In this document: in pieces, positions 16,410 to 23,114 of the stretch
Position numbering within the stretch: position 1 is the stretch's first letter
Layout of the letters: the number at the start of each line of letters is the position of its first letter
Source of the DNA: Pseudoalteromonas rubra
Lineage (GTDB): Bacteria; Pseudomonadota; Gammaproteobacteria; Enterobacterales; Alteromonadaceae
NCBI RefSeq assembly: GCF_000238295.3
Contig: NZ_AHCD03000031.1
Location: 59,833 to 123,832, forward strand
DNA: 64,000 nucleotides
Direction of reading: 5' to 3'
Program-made: the position numbers and the translations under genes
The notes under the pieces: generated by a model
What the model saw: the letters and a program-made list of their open reading frames with translations, nothing else
Database searches by the model: none
What the model was told of the DNA's origin: nothing

Positions 16410-16955
16410 ATGTCTTTTCATGAATCAAACCTGATCTGGCTCGACTTAGAAATGACGGGTCTGGAACCTAAAACAGATAGGATCCTCGAAATTGCCACTG
16501 TGATCACAGACTGTGATCTTAACGTTCTGGCTGAGGGACCTGTAATTGCTATCCATCAAAGTGATGAATTACTTGATAATATGGATGAATGGTGCACAAA
16601 CCAGCATGGCCGCTCAGGCCTTACTGCGCGTTGTAAGGCCAGTTCTCATTCTGAATCTGATGCAATCAAACAAACCTTGGACTTCCTGAAGCAATGGGTG
16701 CCGCCGGGCAAATCGCCTATGTGTGGTAATTCGATTGGCCAGGACCGTCGTTTCCTCAATAAATACATGCCTGAGCTGGAAGAATACTTCCACTACCGCA
16801 ACCTGGACGTTAGCACGATTAAAGAGCTGGCACGTCGCTGGAAGCCTGAGCTGTTAAACGGGATCCACAAAAAGAGCTCTCACCTGGCTCTGGACGACAT
16901 TAAAGACTCCATTATGGAGTTGAAGGTCTATCAGCAAAAATTCTTCAATCTTTAA
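16410..16955 (+). CDS. orn: Oligoribonuclease
   Basis: Degrades 2-5 nt RNAs, including pGpG from c-di-GMP turnover. 181 residues, DEDDh family: Asp12 and Glu14 in LDLEMTGL, then GNSIGQDRRF, and HLALDD near the end. Length equals E. coli Orn (181). The ATG at 16410 is separated from AAAGGAAAG by about 17 bases, so the ribosome site is weak. The tRNA-Gly array promoter begins just after the stop. Confidence 0.95.
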   Translation: MSFHESNLIWLDLEMTGLEPKTDRILEIATVITDCDLNVLAEGPVIAIHQSDELLDNMDEWCTNQHGRSGLTARCKASSHSESDAIKQTLDFLKQWVPPGKSPMCGNSIGQDRRFLNKYMPELEEYFHYRNLDVSTIKELARRWKPELLNGIHKKSSHLALDDIKDSIMELKVYQQKFFNL

Positions 16956-16973
16956 AAAATTTAGAAAAAGTAC

Positions 16974-17001
16974 TTGCAATGCTTTTTCTATCTTGTAGAA
17001 T
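16974..17001 (+). promoter_or_regulatory. Promoter for the tRNA-Gly array
   Basis: -35 TTGCAA (16974-16979), 16-bp spacer, -10 TAGAAT (16996-17001), then a GC-rich discriminator CCTGCCCCG. This is the pattern of growth-rate-regulated stable RNA promoters. Confidence 0.75.
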
Positions 17002-17128
17002 CCTGCCCCGCTCAAGACGGCAAACATTGTTTGTTGCTTGTGCGTGATGCGGCACTAGCTCAGCCGCTAAAACGTTAGACGCGACCTCAAGGTTGCGCCC
17101 AGCGGGAAACTAAGAGCTACATTATGAT

Positions 17129-17204
17129 GCGGCACTAGCTCAGCTGGTAGAGCGCGACCTTGCCAAGGTCGAGGTCACGAGTTCGAACCTCGTGTGCCGC
17201 TCCA
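17129..17204 (+). tRNA. tRNA-Gly(GCC) copy 1
   Basis: 76 nt cloverleaf. Acceptor GCGGCAC / GTGCCGC, D arm with AGCTCAGCTGGTAGAGC, anticodon GCC in CTTGCCAA, T arm with GTTCGAAC, encoded CCA. Confidence 0.97.
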
Positions 17205-17320
17205 ACACTTCTTCAGGTGTATAAACCAGATACTTTTTATGAAGCAGTACTAGCTCAGCTGCTAAAACGTTAGACGCGAACCTTCGCGCTCCAGCGTTTG
17301 AAACATGAGTAATCAGGAAT

Positions 17321-17396
17321 GCGGCACTAGCTCAGCTGGTAGAGCGCGACCTTGCCAAGGTCGAGGTCACGAGTTCGAACCTCGTGTGCCGCTCCA
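17321..17396 (+). tRNA. tRNA-Gly(GCC) copy 2
   Basis: Identical in sequence to copy 1, 192 bp downstream. Anticodon GCC, CCA encoded. Confidence 0.97.
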
Positions 17397-17512
17397 ACAC
17401 TTCTTCAGGTGTATAAACCAGATACTTTTTATGAAGCAGTACTAGCTCAGCTGCTAAAACGTTAGACGCGAACCTTCGCGCTCCAGCGTTTGAAACATGA
17501 GTAATCAGGAAT

Positions 17513-17588
17513 GCGGCACTAGCTCAGCTGGTAGAGCGCGACCTTGCCAAGGTCGAGGTCACGAGTTCGAACCTCGTGTGCCGCTCCA
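17513..17588 (+). tRNA. tRNA-Gly(GCC) copy 3
   Basis: Identical to copy 1; one 192-bp period after copy 2. Confidence 0.97.
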
Positions 17589-17704
17589 ACACTTCTTCAG
17601 GTGTATAAACCAGATACTTTTTATGAAGCAGTACTAGCTCAGCTGCTAAAACGTTAGACGCGAACCTTCGCGCTCCAGCGTTTGAAACATGAGTAATCAG
17701 GAAT

Positions 17705-17780
17705 GCGGCACTAGCTCAGCTGGTAGAGCGCGACCTTGCCAAGGTCGAGGTCACGAGTTCGAACCTCGTGTGCCGCTCCA
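17705..17780 (+). tRNA. tRNA-Gly(GCC) copy 4
   Basis: Identical to copy 1; one 192-bp period after copy 3. Confidence 0.97.
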
Positions 17781-17896
17781 ACACTTCTTCAGGTGTATAA
17801 ACCAGATACTTTTTATGAAGCAGTACTAGCTCAGCTGCTAAAACGTTAGACGCGAACCTTCGCGCTCCAGCGTTTGAAACATGAGTAATCAGGAAT

Positions 17897-17972
17897 GCGG
17901 CACTAGCTCAGCTGGTAGAGCGCGACCTTGCCAAGGTCGAGGTCACGAGTTCGAACCTCGTGTGCCGCTCCA
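17897..17972 (+). tRNA. tRNA-Gly(GCC) copy 5
   Basis: Identical to copy 1. Its downstream spacer is a unique 70-base sequence without the collapsed tRNA element, marking a boundary between two repeat blocks. Confidence 0.97.
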
Positions 17973-18042
17973 ACCTACAATCAGTTTACTCGACTGACTA
18001 AATAACGAGTTTGTATTGGATTATATTTCCATACCCTGTGAT

Positions 18043-18118
18043 GCGGCACTAGCTCAGCTGGTAGAGCGCGACCTTGCCAAGGTCGAGGTCACGAGTTCGA
18101 ACCTCGTGTGCCGCTCCA
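18043..18118 (+). tRNA. tRNA-Gly(GCC) copy 6
   Basis: Identical to copy 1. It opens the second block and lies only 146 bp after copy 5. Confidence 0.97.
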
Positions 18119-18236
18119 ACACTTCTTCAGGTGTATAAACTAGATACTTTCTATGAAGCGGCACTAGCTCAGCTGCTAAACGTTAGACGCGACCCGTCGC
18201 GCACCAGCGTTTAAATTCAATCGGGCAAATAATAAA

Positions 18237-18312
18237 GCGGCACTAGCTCAGCTGGTAGAGCGCGACCTTGCCAAGGTCGAGGTCACGAGTTCGAACCTCG
18301 TGTGCCGCTCCA
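18237..18312 (+). tRNA. tRNA-Gly(GCC) copy 7
   Basis: Identical to copy 1. It is preceded by the most tRNA-like of the collapsed elements (18158-18205), a diverged spacer 194 bp in period. Confidence 0.97.
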
Positions 18313-18428
18313 ACACTTCTTCAGGTGTATAAACCAGATACTTTTTATGAAGCAGTACTAGCTCAGCTGCTAAAACGTTAGACGCGAACCTTCGCGCTCC
18401 AGCGTTTGAAACATGAGTAATCAGGAAT

Positions 18429-18504
18429 GCGGCACTAGCTCAGCTGGTAGAGCGCGACCTTGCCAAGGTCGAGGTCACGAGTTCGAACCTCGTGTGCCGC
18501 TCCA
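18429..18504 (+). tRNA. tRNA-Gly(GCC) copy 8
   Basis: Identical to copy 1; 192 bp after copy 7. Confidence 0.97.
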
Positions 18505-18620
18505 ACACTTCTTCAGGTGTATAAACCAGATACTTTTTATGAAGCAGTACTAGCTCAGCTGCTAAAACGTTAGACGCGAACCTTCGCGCTCCAGCGTTTG
18601 AAACATGAGTAATCAGGAAT

Positions 18621-18696
18621 GCGGCACTAGCTCAGCTGGTAGAGCGCGACCTTGCCAAGGTCGAGGTCACGAGTTCGAACCTCGTGTGCCGCTCCA
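18621..18696 (+). tRNA. tRNA-Gly(GCC) copy 9
   Basis: Identical to copy 1; 192 bp after copy 8. Confidence 0.97.
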
Positions 18697-18812
18697 ACAC
18701 TTCTTCAGGTGTATAAACCAGATACTTTTTATGAAGCAGTACTAGCTCAGCTGCTAAAACGTTAGACGCGAACCTTCGCGCTCCAGCGTTTGAAACATGA
18801 GTAATCAGGAAT

Positions 18813-18888
18813 GCGGCACTAGCTCAGCTGGTAGAGCGCGACCTTGCCAAGGTCGAGGTCACGAGTTCGAACCTCGTGTGCCGCTCCA
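18813..18888 (+). tRNA. tRNA-Gly(GCC) copy 10
   Basis: Identical to copy 1; 192 bp after copy 9. Confidence 0.97.
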
Positions 18889-19004
18889 ACACTTCTTCAG
18901 GTGTATAAACCAGATACTTTTTATGAAGCAGTACTAGCTCAGCTGCTAAAACGTTAGACGCGAACCTTCGCGCTCCAGCGTTTGAAACATGAGTAATCAG
19001 GAAT

Positions 19005-19080
19005 GCGGCACTAGCTCAGCTGGTAGAGCGCGACCTTGCCAAGGTCGAGGTCACGAGTTCGAACCTCGTGTGCCGCTCCA
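19005..19080 (+). tRNA. tRNA-Gly(GCC) copy 11
   Basis: Identical to copy 1; 192 bp after copy 10. Confidence 0.97.
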
Positions 19081-19196
19081 ACACTTCTTCAGGTGTATAA
19101 ACCAGATACTTTTTATGAAGCAGTACTAGCTCAGCTGCTAAAACGTTAGACGCGAACCTTCGCGCTCCAGCGTTTGAAACATGAGTAATCAGGAAT

Positions 19197-19272
19197 GCGG
19201 CACTAGCTCAGCTGGTAGAGCGCGACCTTGCCAAGGTCGAGGTCACGAGTTCGAACCTCGTGTGCCGCTCCA
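19197..19272 (+). tRNA. tRNA-Gly(GCC) copy 12
   Basis: Identical to copy 1. Last gene of the array, followed by a T-rich stretch beginning TTTTCTCTCGTTTT that may end transcription. Confidence 0.97.
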
Positions 19273-19410
19273 ACTTTTCTCTCGTTTTCGACCTTCATTT
19301 TATCCTTATTTTCTCATTCTGACTTACTCACTCAACTTTAAATCTTATTCCACCAATTTTCAGAGATAAACTGATTGCTTATTTTTAGCACGACACGTAA
19401 AATACGCGCT

Positions 19411-19470
19411 CTTTCGGCCTAACTAACTTTAGTTCCTTGCCTTACCCCGACTGGCCGAAACGGGACAAGG
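19411..19470 (+). promoter_or_regulatory. Structured rpsF leader, candidate S6:S18 autoregulatory site
   Basis: Arms CCTTG / CAAGG (19435-19439 with 19466-19470) enclose CCCG / CGGG, and TTCGGCC pairs alternatively with GGCCGAA. Ribosomal S6:S18 complexes are known to bind a CCG-containing hairpin in rpsF leaders of many bacteria. Position and the CCG match; assignment to that motif is inference. Confidence 0.5.
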
Positions 19471-19494
19471 CTATATTAACCGTAAGGAATATCC

Positions 19495-19836
19495 ATGCGT
19501 CATTACGAAATCGTATTCATGGTTCACCCAGACCAAAGTGAGCAAGTACCTGGTATGATCGAGCGTTATACTGGTGCCATCACAGAAGCTGGCGGTAAAA
19601 TCCACCGTCTAGAAGACTGGGGCCGTCGTCAACTGGCTTACCCAATCGAAAAGCTTCACAAAGCACACTATGTTCTGTTGAACGTTGAAGCACCTACTGA
19701 AGTAATCAGCGAGCTTGAAACTTCTTTCCGCTACAACGATGCAGTGCTTCGTAACCTGGTTATGCGTACTAAGAACGCTGTAACTGAAGCGTCTCCTCTT
19801 GCTAAAGAAGAGAAAAAAGAAGCAGCAACTGCTTAA
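19495..19836 (+). CDS. rpsF: 30S ribosomal protein S6
   Basis: 113 residues. The MRHYEIVFMVHPDQSEQVPG start, the RLEDWGRRQLAYPI middle and FRYNDAVLRNLVMR identify S6. The tail is short and acidic (KEEKKE), where E. coli S6 carries added glutamates. TAAGGA lies before the ATG. First gene of the rpsF-priB-rpsR-rplI operon. Confidence 0.97.
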   Translation: MRHYEIVFMVHPDQSEQVPGMIERYTGAITEAGGKIHRLEDWGRRQLAYPIEKLHKAHYVLLNVEAPTEVISELETSFRYNDAVLRNLVMRTKNAVTEASPLAKEEKKEAATA

Positions 19837-19869
19837 TCGTTTTTGATTCGGAATTGACCTGGTAGTTTG

Positions 19870-20196
19870 GTGAGCACTCAGCCTGAACTGTATACAAACC
19901 AGCTAGTATTATCTGGCACGGTCTGTAAGCCACCTAAGTACAGTCAAAGCCCCGCCGGCATCGCGCATTGTATTTTTGTTTTAGAACATAAATCTATGCA
20001 GGTAGAAGCCGACCTAAATCGTAACAGTTATGTACGTATTCAGGTGGTTGCCAGCGGACAGCAGTTCCGGACTCAACTAGAGCATTTATACGTTGGGCAG
20101 ACCTTACAGGTACGCGGTTTTTTAAACCGACACGAAAGTCGCAGTGGCTTGAGTCAACTTGTATTACATGCACAACATATTGAAAGAATTAATTGA
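19870..20196 (+). CDS. priB: Primosomal replication protein PriB
   Basis: Single-stranded-DNA-binding OB-fold protein that bridges PriA and DnaT when stalled forks restart. 108 residues from the GTG at 19870; the adjacent TTG at 19867 is an alternative start. Typical stretches: NQLVLSGTVC, GIAHCIFVLEHKS and GLSQLVLHAQHIE. The sequence upstream has only a weak ribosome site, so coupling to rpsF is likely. The placement between rpsF and rpsR is the standard one. Confidence 0.9.
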   Translation: MSTQPELYTNQLVLSGTVCKPPKYSQSPAGIAHCIFVLEHKSMQVEADLNRNSYVRIQVVASGQQFRTQLEHLYVGQTLQVRGFLNRHESRSGLSQLVLHAQHIERIN

Positions 20197-20208
20197 GGAA
20201 ATTTACTC

Positions 20209-20436
20209 ATGGCACGTTATTTCAGACGTCGTAAGTTCTGCCGTTTCAAAGCGGAAGGCGTACAACAAATCGATTACAAAGATCTGGCTACTCTTAAAAA
20301 CTATGTAACTGAAAGTGGCAAAATCGTACCTAGCCGTATCACAGGTACTAGCGCTAAATACCAGCGTCAGCTAGCAACTGCTATCAAGCGTGCTCGCTAC
20401 CTAGCCCTTCTTCCGTACACTGACTTACACAAGTAA
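20209..20436 (+). CDS. rpsR: 30S ribosomal protein S18
   Basis: 75 residues, the same length as E. coli S18. FRRRKFCRF at the N-terminus and ITGTSAKYQRQLATAIKRARYLALLPY are family signatures. TGAGGAAA precedes the ATG, 12 bases after priB. Confidence 0.98.
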   Translation: MARYFRRRKFCRFKAEGVQQIDYKDLATLKNYVTESGKIVPSRITGTSAKYQRQLATAIKRARYLALLPYTDLHK

Positions 20437-20471
20437 GCAGCTGATTAACAGTTTTTAAAAGGTGTAGAGAC

Positions 20472-20924
20472 ATGCAAGTTATTCTACTAGACAAGATCGC
20501 AAACCTAGGTGGCCTAGGTGACCAGGTTTCAGTTAAATCTGGTTTCGCACGTAACTTCCTTTTCCCTAAGGGCAAGGCAGTTCCTGCAACTAAAGCTAAC
20601 ATCGAAACTTTCGAAGCACGTCGTGCTGAGCTTGAAGCGAAAATCGCTGAAGAGCTAACTGCTGCACAAGCGCGCGCTGAAAAACTAGAAGCACTTGCTG
20701 AAGTGACTCTGGTTTCTAAAGCGGGTGACGAAGGTAAGCTATTCGGTTCTATCGGTACTCGCGATATCGCCGACGCTATCACTGCAGTAGGTCTTGAAGT
20801 TGCTAAGTCAGAAGTTCGTCTGCCTACCGGTACTATCCGTGAGACAGGTGAGTTCGACGTAACTATCCAGCTTCACACTGACGTGACAACAGCTATCAAA
20901 GTAATCGTGATCGCTGAAGCTTAA
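20472..20924 (+). CDS. rplI: 50S ribosomal protein L9
   Basis: 150 residues. The N-terminal domain MQVILLDKIANLGGLGDQV, with FARNFLFPKGKA, is joined by a long charged helix to the C-terminal domain containing KLFGSIGTRDIADAI. Last gene of the operon; a GC-rich hairpin follows. Confidence 0.98.
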   Translation: MQVILLDKIANLGGLGDQVSVKSGFARNFLFPKGKAVPATKANIETFEARRAELEAKIAEELTAAQARAEKLEALAEVTLVSKAGDEGKLFGSIGTRDIADAITAVGLEVAKSEVRLPTGTIRETGEFDVTIQLHTDVTTAIKVIVIAEA

Positions 20925-20938
20925 TTTTATTAAGCACC

Positions 20939-20964
20939 AACCGCGCGCATCTGTGCGCGGTTGT
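20939..20964 (+). terminator. Hairpin terminator after rplI
   Basis: AACCGCGC / GCGCGGTT stem with an eight-base loop and a short T-rich tail. Confidence 0.75.
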
Positions 20965-21335
20965 ATTCCCAATCTCTGAAAGACAATAACAACTCCAATT
21001 TTCAGTGTGTGGATCTGATGATTATCGGGATCATCATGGAAGGTTTACAACACAAGTCGGAAAATTAATCCAAATCAAAACAACGGCGCTCGTAAACGGC
21101 TTATAGTCATTACGGGAACAATTGAAGCTTAAATTTAATGGTCTGACCTCACGGTTATTCTAGGGTAAATAGCCCGGCTGTTATAGACTGTAAGCGCGTT
21201 CCTGTTTTAGCTAATTCTGTTTTGTGATATTTTAGTTAACTGTTTTTATTACAGGCACTTTTTTTTATTGGTTAAATGTCATACAGTCTATTCAATGATT
21301 TATGACAGCGTTATCATTTAGGTGGGAAACCCAAT
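20965..21335 (+). other. Gene-free gap upstream of the minor pilin cluster
   Basis: About 370 bases, AT-rich toward the right. I see no open frame with a ribosome site, no RNA gene and no convincing -24/-12 sigma-54 site. The pilE ribosome site AGGTGGG lies at its right edge. It presumably holds the pilin promoter. Confidence 0.5.
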
Positions 21336-21755
21336 ATGCTTAAGACCTCCAGAATGCGTGGATTTACTTTGATAGAGCTGCTGATCGCCATTGCGATCGT
21401 CGCCATCCTGGCCAGTGTGGCATTGCCAAACTATGGTGAGTATGTGCGTGAAAGCAGACGACTGGATGCTCAACATTTGTTGTTGCAAACCAGTGCCACG
21501 TTGGAGCGCATTTATTCCCGCAATGGGGGTTATCCTAATACTGCAACGTTCGAGGGTCTGCCTGCTGCAGAGTACTACACGTTCAGCTATGAGGCGCGCA
21601 ATAAGCCACAAGGTGCGAGCGGTGATTTTCGCAATATGGGCTATATTTTAAGAGCGACACCAGTGGCCGATGAAAGCCAGAACAGAGACGTGTGTGGCGT
21701 GCTGACTTTAGACCATTTGGGCAATCAGGGAGGCAACCTGAATGACTGTTGGTAA
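21336..21755 (+). CDS. pilE: Type IV pilin-like protein, PilE type
   Basis: 139 residues. The prepilin site is RG/FTLIELLIAIAIVAILASVALPNY with Glu at mature +5 and the helical stem. The C-terminal part has a Cys pair (DVCGVL ... LNDCW) that forms the usual disulfide loop. In Pseudomonas-type systems this is a minor pilin that primes pilus assembly. The next gene begins within its last codons (14-base overlap). Pilin gene names vary, so the symbol is by type. Confidence 0.85.
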   Translation: MLKTSRMRGFTLIELLIAIAIVAILASVALPNYGEYVRESRRLDAQHLLLQTSATLERIYSRNGGYPNTATFEGLPAAEYYTFSYEARNKPQGASGDFRNMGYILRATPVADESQNRDVCGVLTLDHLGNQGGNLNDCW

Positions 21756-22203
21756 ACATACTCAGCGCGGTGTAACGCTTATTGAATTGTTGGTGGTGTT
21801 GGCGATTATTGCCATTCTGGCTATGGTTGCAGCACCGTCTTTAGTAGGTCAGATTAAACAAGACCGGGTTAATACCACGGCAAACGAGTTAAGTAGTTTT
21901 TATCGTTTTGCACGCAGTGAAGCGGTAAAACGTGAAGTGCCGGTAAAGCTAGCACTGGAAAACAACGACTGGGTCATGAAGGTGGTTGAGCAAGGTCAGG
22001 AAGTGACCTTAAAGCGTTTTACGATTGATCATACTCAAGTGGCGGTGAACCTGGTCGACAGAACATTACGTTCAAGTGGTGAGTTGAGTGCATTTAGTAA
22101 CATACTGATTTCAGATAACGATGCGACAACGAATGATGTACGTTTGTGCATTCTACACAGTGGGCAAAGTTGGTTGGGTAAGGCGACAGATAATTGCGCG
22201 TAG
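21742..22203 (+). CDS. fimT: Minor pilin, FimT/FimU (GspH) type
   Basis: 153 residues. Prepilin motif RG/VTLIELLVVLAIIAILAMVAAPSL; mature residue 1 is Val rather than Phe. The following FYRFARSEAVKREVPVKL is typical of the GspH/FimT domain. A late Cys pair (RLCILH, DNCA) is present. Overlaps both its neighbours, so the cluster is translated as a unit. Confidence 0.85.
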   Translation: MTVGKHTQRGVTLIELLVVLAIIAILAMVAAPSLVGQIKQDRVNTTANELSSFYRFARSEAVKREVPVKLALENNDWVMKVVEQGQEVTLKRFTIDHTQVAVNLVDRTLRSSGELSAFSNILISDNDATTNDVRLCILHSGQSWLGKATDNCA

Positions 22204-22589
22204 TAAAAGGTTTTTCATTGCTGGAAGTCATGGTGTCTATGGTCATCGCGGCCATTGCCTTGCTGGGGCTTGCCGCGGCGCAGATAAAAGCCATGCAGTT
22301 TGCACAGAATAGCTTTAACTACACCATTGCGCTGATCCACGGCCAGAATGCAATAGAACGGATCTGGCCAGATATTTGTCACTACCAAAGTGTCAATACC
22401 AGCCTGAATCCTGGTACGAATCCTACCGCGGCGGGATTGTACCCAAATGATCCGCGTTTCACTCTGACGCTACCCGACACGTTTAACCTTGATATGAGTG
22501 TGTCTGTCAGCTGGCATGACGAACGTATGACAGATACGGGGGTGGATCAAATTTCCCTACATGCCAGCTTTGTTAATGTTTGCTTATGA
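22194..22589 (+). CDS. pilV: Minor pilin, PilV type
   Basis: 131 residues from a TTG at 22194, which overlaps the previous stop. Prepilin motif KG/FSLLEVMVSMVIAAIALLGLAA with Glu5. FSLLEVM and the short soluble part fit PilV. It ends in NVCL. The TTG start is the only one leaving a leader before the cleavage glycine. Confidence 0.82.
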   Translation: MRVVKGFSLLEVMVSMVIAAIALLGLAAAQIKAMQFAQNSFNYTIALIHGQNAIERIWPDICHYQSVNTSLNPGTNPTAAGLYPNDPRFTLTLPDTFNLDMSVSVSWHDERMTDTGVDQISLHASFVNVCL

Positions 22590-23110
22590 GTCGCTTGATG
22601 AACTGCCGCGGATTTACCCTGTTGGAGCTTTTGATAGCATTATCGATAGGGTTGTTTATGCTCGGTGGTATTGCAGTCGCCTATTCGACCATTCGCAGCA
22701 CCATTGCTGTTAATCAGGAATTGGCACAAGCGCAGGAAGTGATCCGCTACACCAGTCAGCTTATGACCCGAAGTATCAAACAAACGGCTTCTACGCCCCA
22801 GGTCAGACTCAATGGTAGCGCATTAGAAGTTACTCAGGTCGCCAACACGCCGGCCTGTGATGGCAGTGTACCTGCGGTCACTTATACAGAAACTTTTTCT
22901 TTGCTTGACGGTTACTTGCTGTGTGATATCAGCTCGGATAACTTGCCTGCCCAACGTTTATTACGCGGCGTCAACGCCTTGAGCTTTTCCGTCAATGGCT
23001 TGATCACGTCGATCACGGTAACGCCAGTGGGCATTCCTGTGCAGTATGCAGCGGGGATCCAAATAGACGTAGCCGCGAGCCAGCAAGTGCTCGCGACAGC
23101 CAACTGGTGA
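22586..23110 (+). CDS. pilW: Minor pilin, PilW type
   Basis: 174 residues from the ATG at 22586, which overlaps the pilV stop as ATGA. Prepilin motif RG/FTLLELLIALSIGLFMLGGI with Glu5. The tyrosine-containing AYSTIR after the stem and a Cys pair (TPACDGS, LLCDIS) match PilW. An upstream TTG at 22580 is less likely. PilW and PilX cap the growing pilus. Confidence 0.83.
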   Translation: MSRLMNCRGFTLLELLIALSIGLFMLGGIAVAYSTIRSTIAVNQELAQAQEVIRYTSQLMTRSIKQTASTPQVRLNGSALEVTQVANTPACDGSVPAVTYTETFSLLDGYLLCDISSDNLPAQRLLRGVNALSFSVNGLITSITVTPVGIPVQYAAGIQIDVAASQQVLATANW

Positions 23111-23114
23111 CACT

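Larger units (their letters stand above)
17049..19272 (+). repeat. tRNA-Gly tandem array with collapsed tRNA copies
   Basis: Twelve intact tRNA-Gly(GCC) genes. Most lie 192 bp apart (starts 17129, 17321, 17513, 17705, 17897, then 18043, 18237, 18429, 18621, 18813, 19005, 19197). Spacers include a roughly 50-base element starting GCAGTACTAGCTCAGCTG and ending CGCTCCA. It keeps the tRNA's first about 20 and last 7 bases but has lost the anticodon and T arms; it holds a GCGAA/TTCGC hairpin instead. These elements start at 17049 (leading copy), 17244, 17436, 17628, 17820, 18158 (variant), 18352, 18544, 18736, 18928 and 19120. The spacer between genes five and six lacks one. Units are nearly identical, implying recent unequal exchange. 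Confidence 0.95.

Noticed and set aside
17129..19272. 192-bp periodic array as CRISPR or phage debris
   Set aside because: Each unit is a complete tRNA-Gly gene plus a constant spacer; no cas or phage genes are present.
19181..19369. 62-codon open frame across the last tRNA-Gly
   Set aside because: It reads through a tRNA gene and has no ribosome site.
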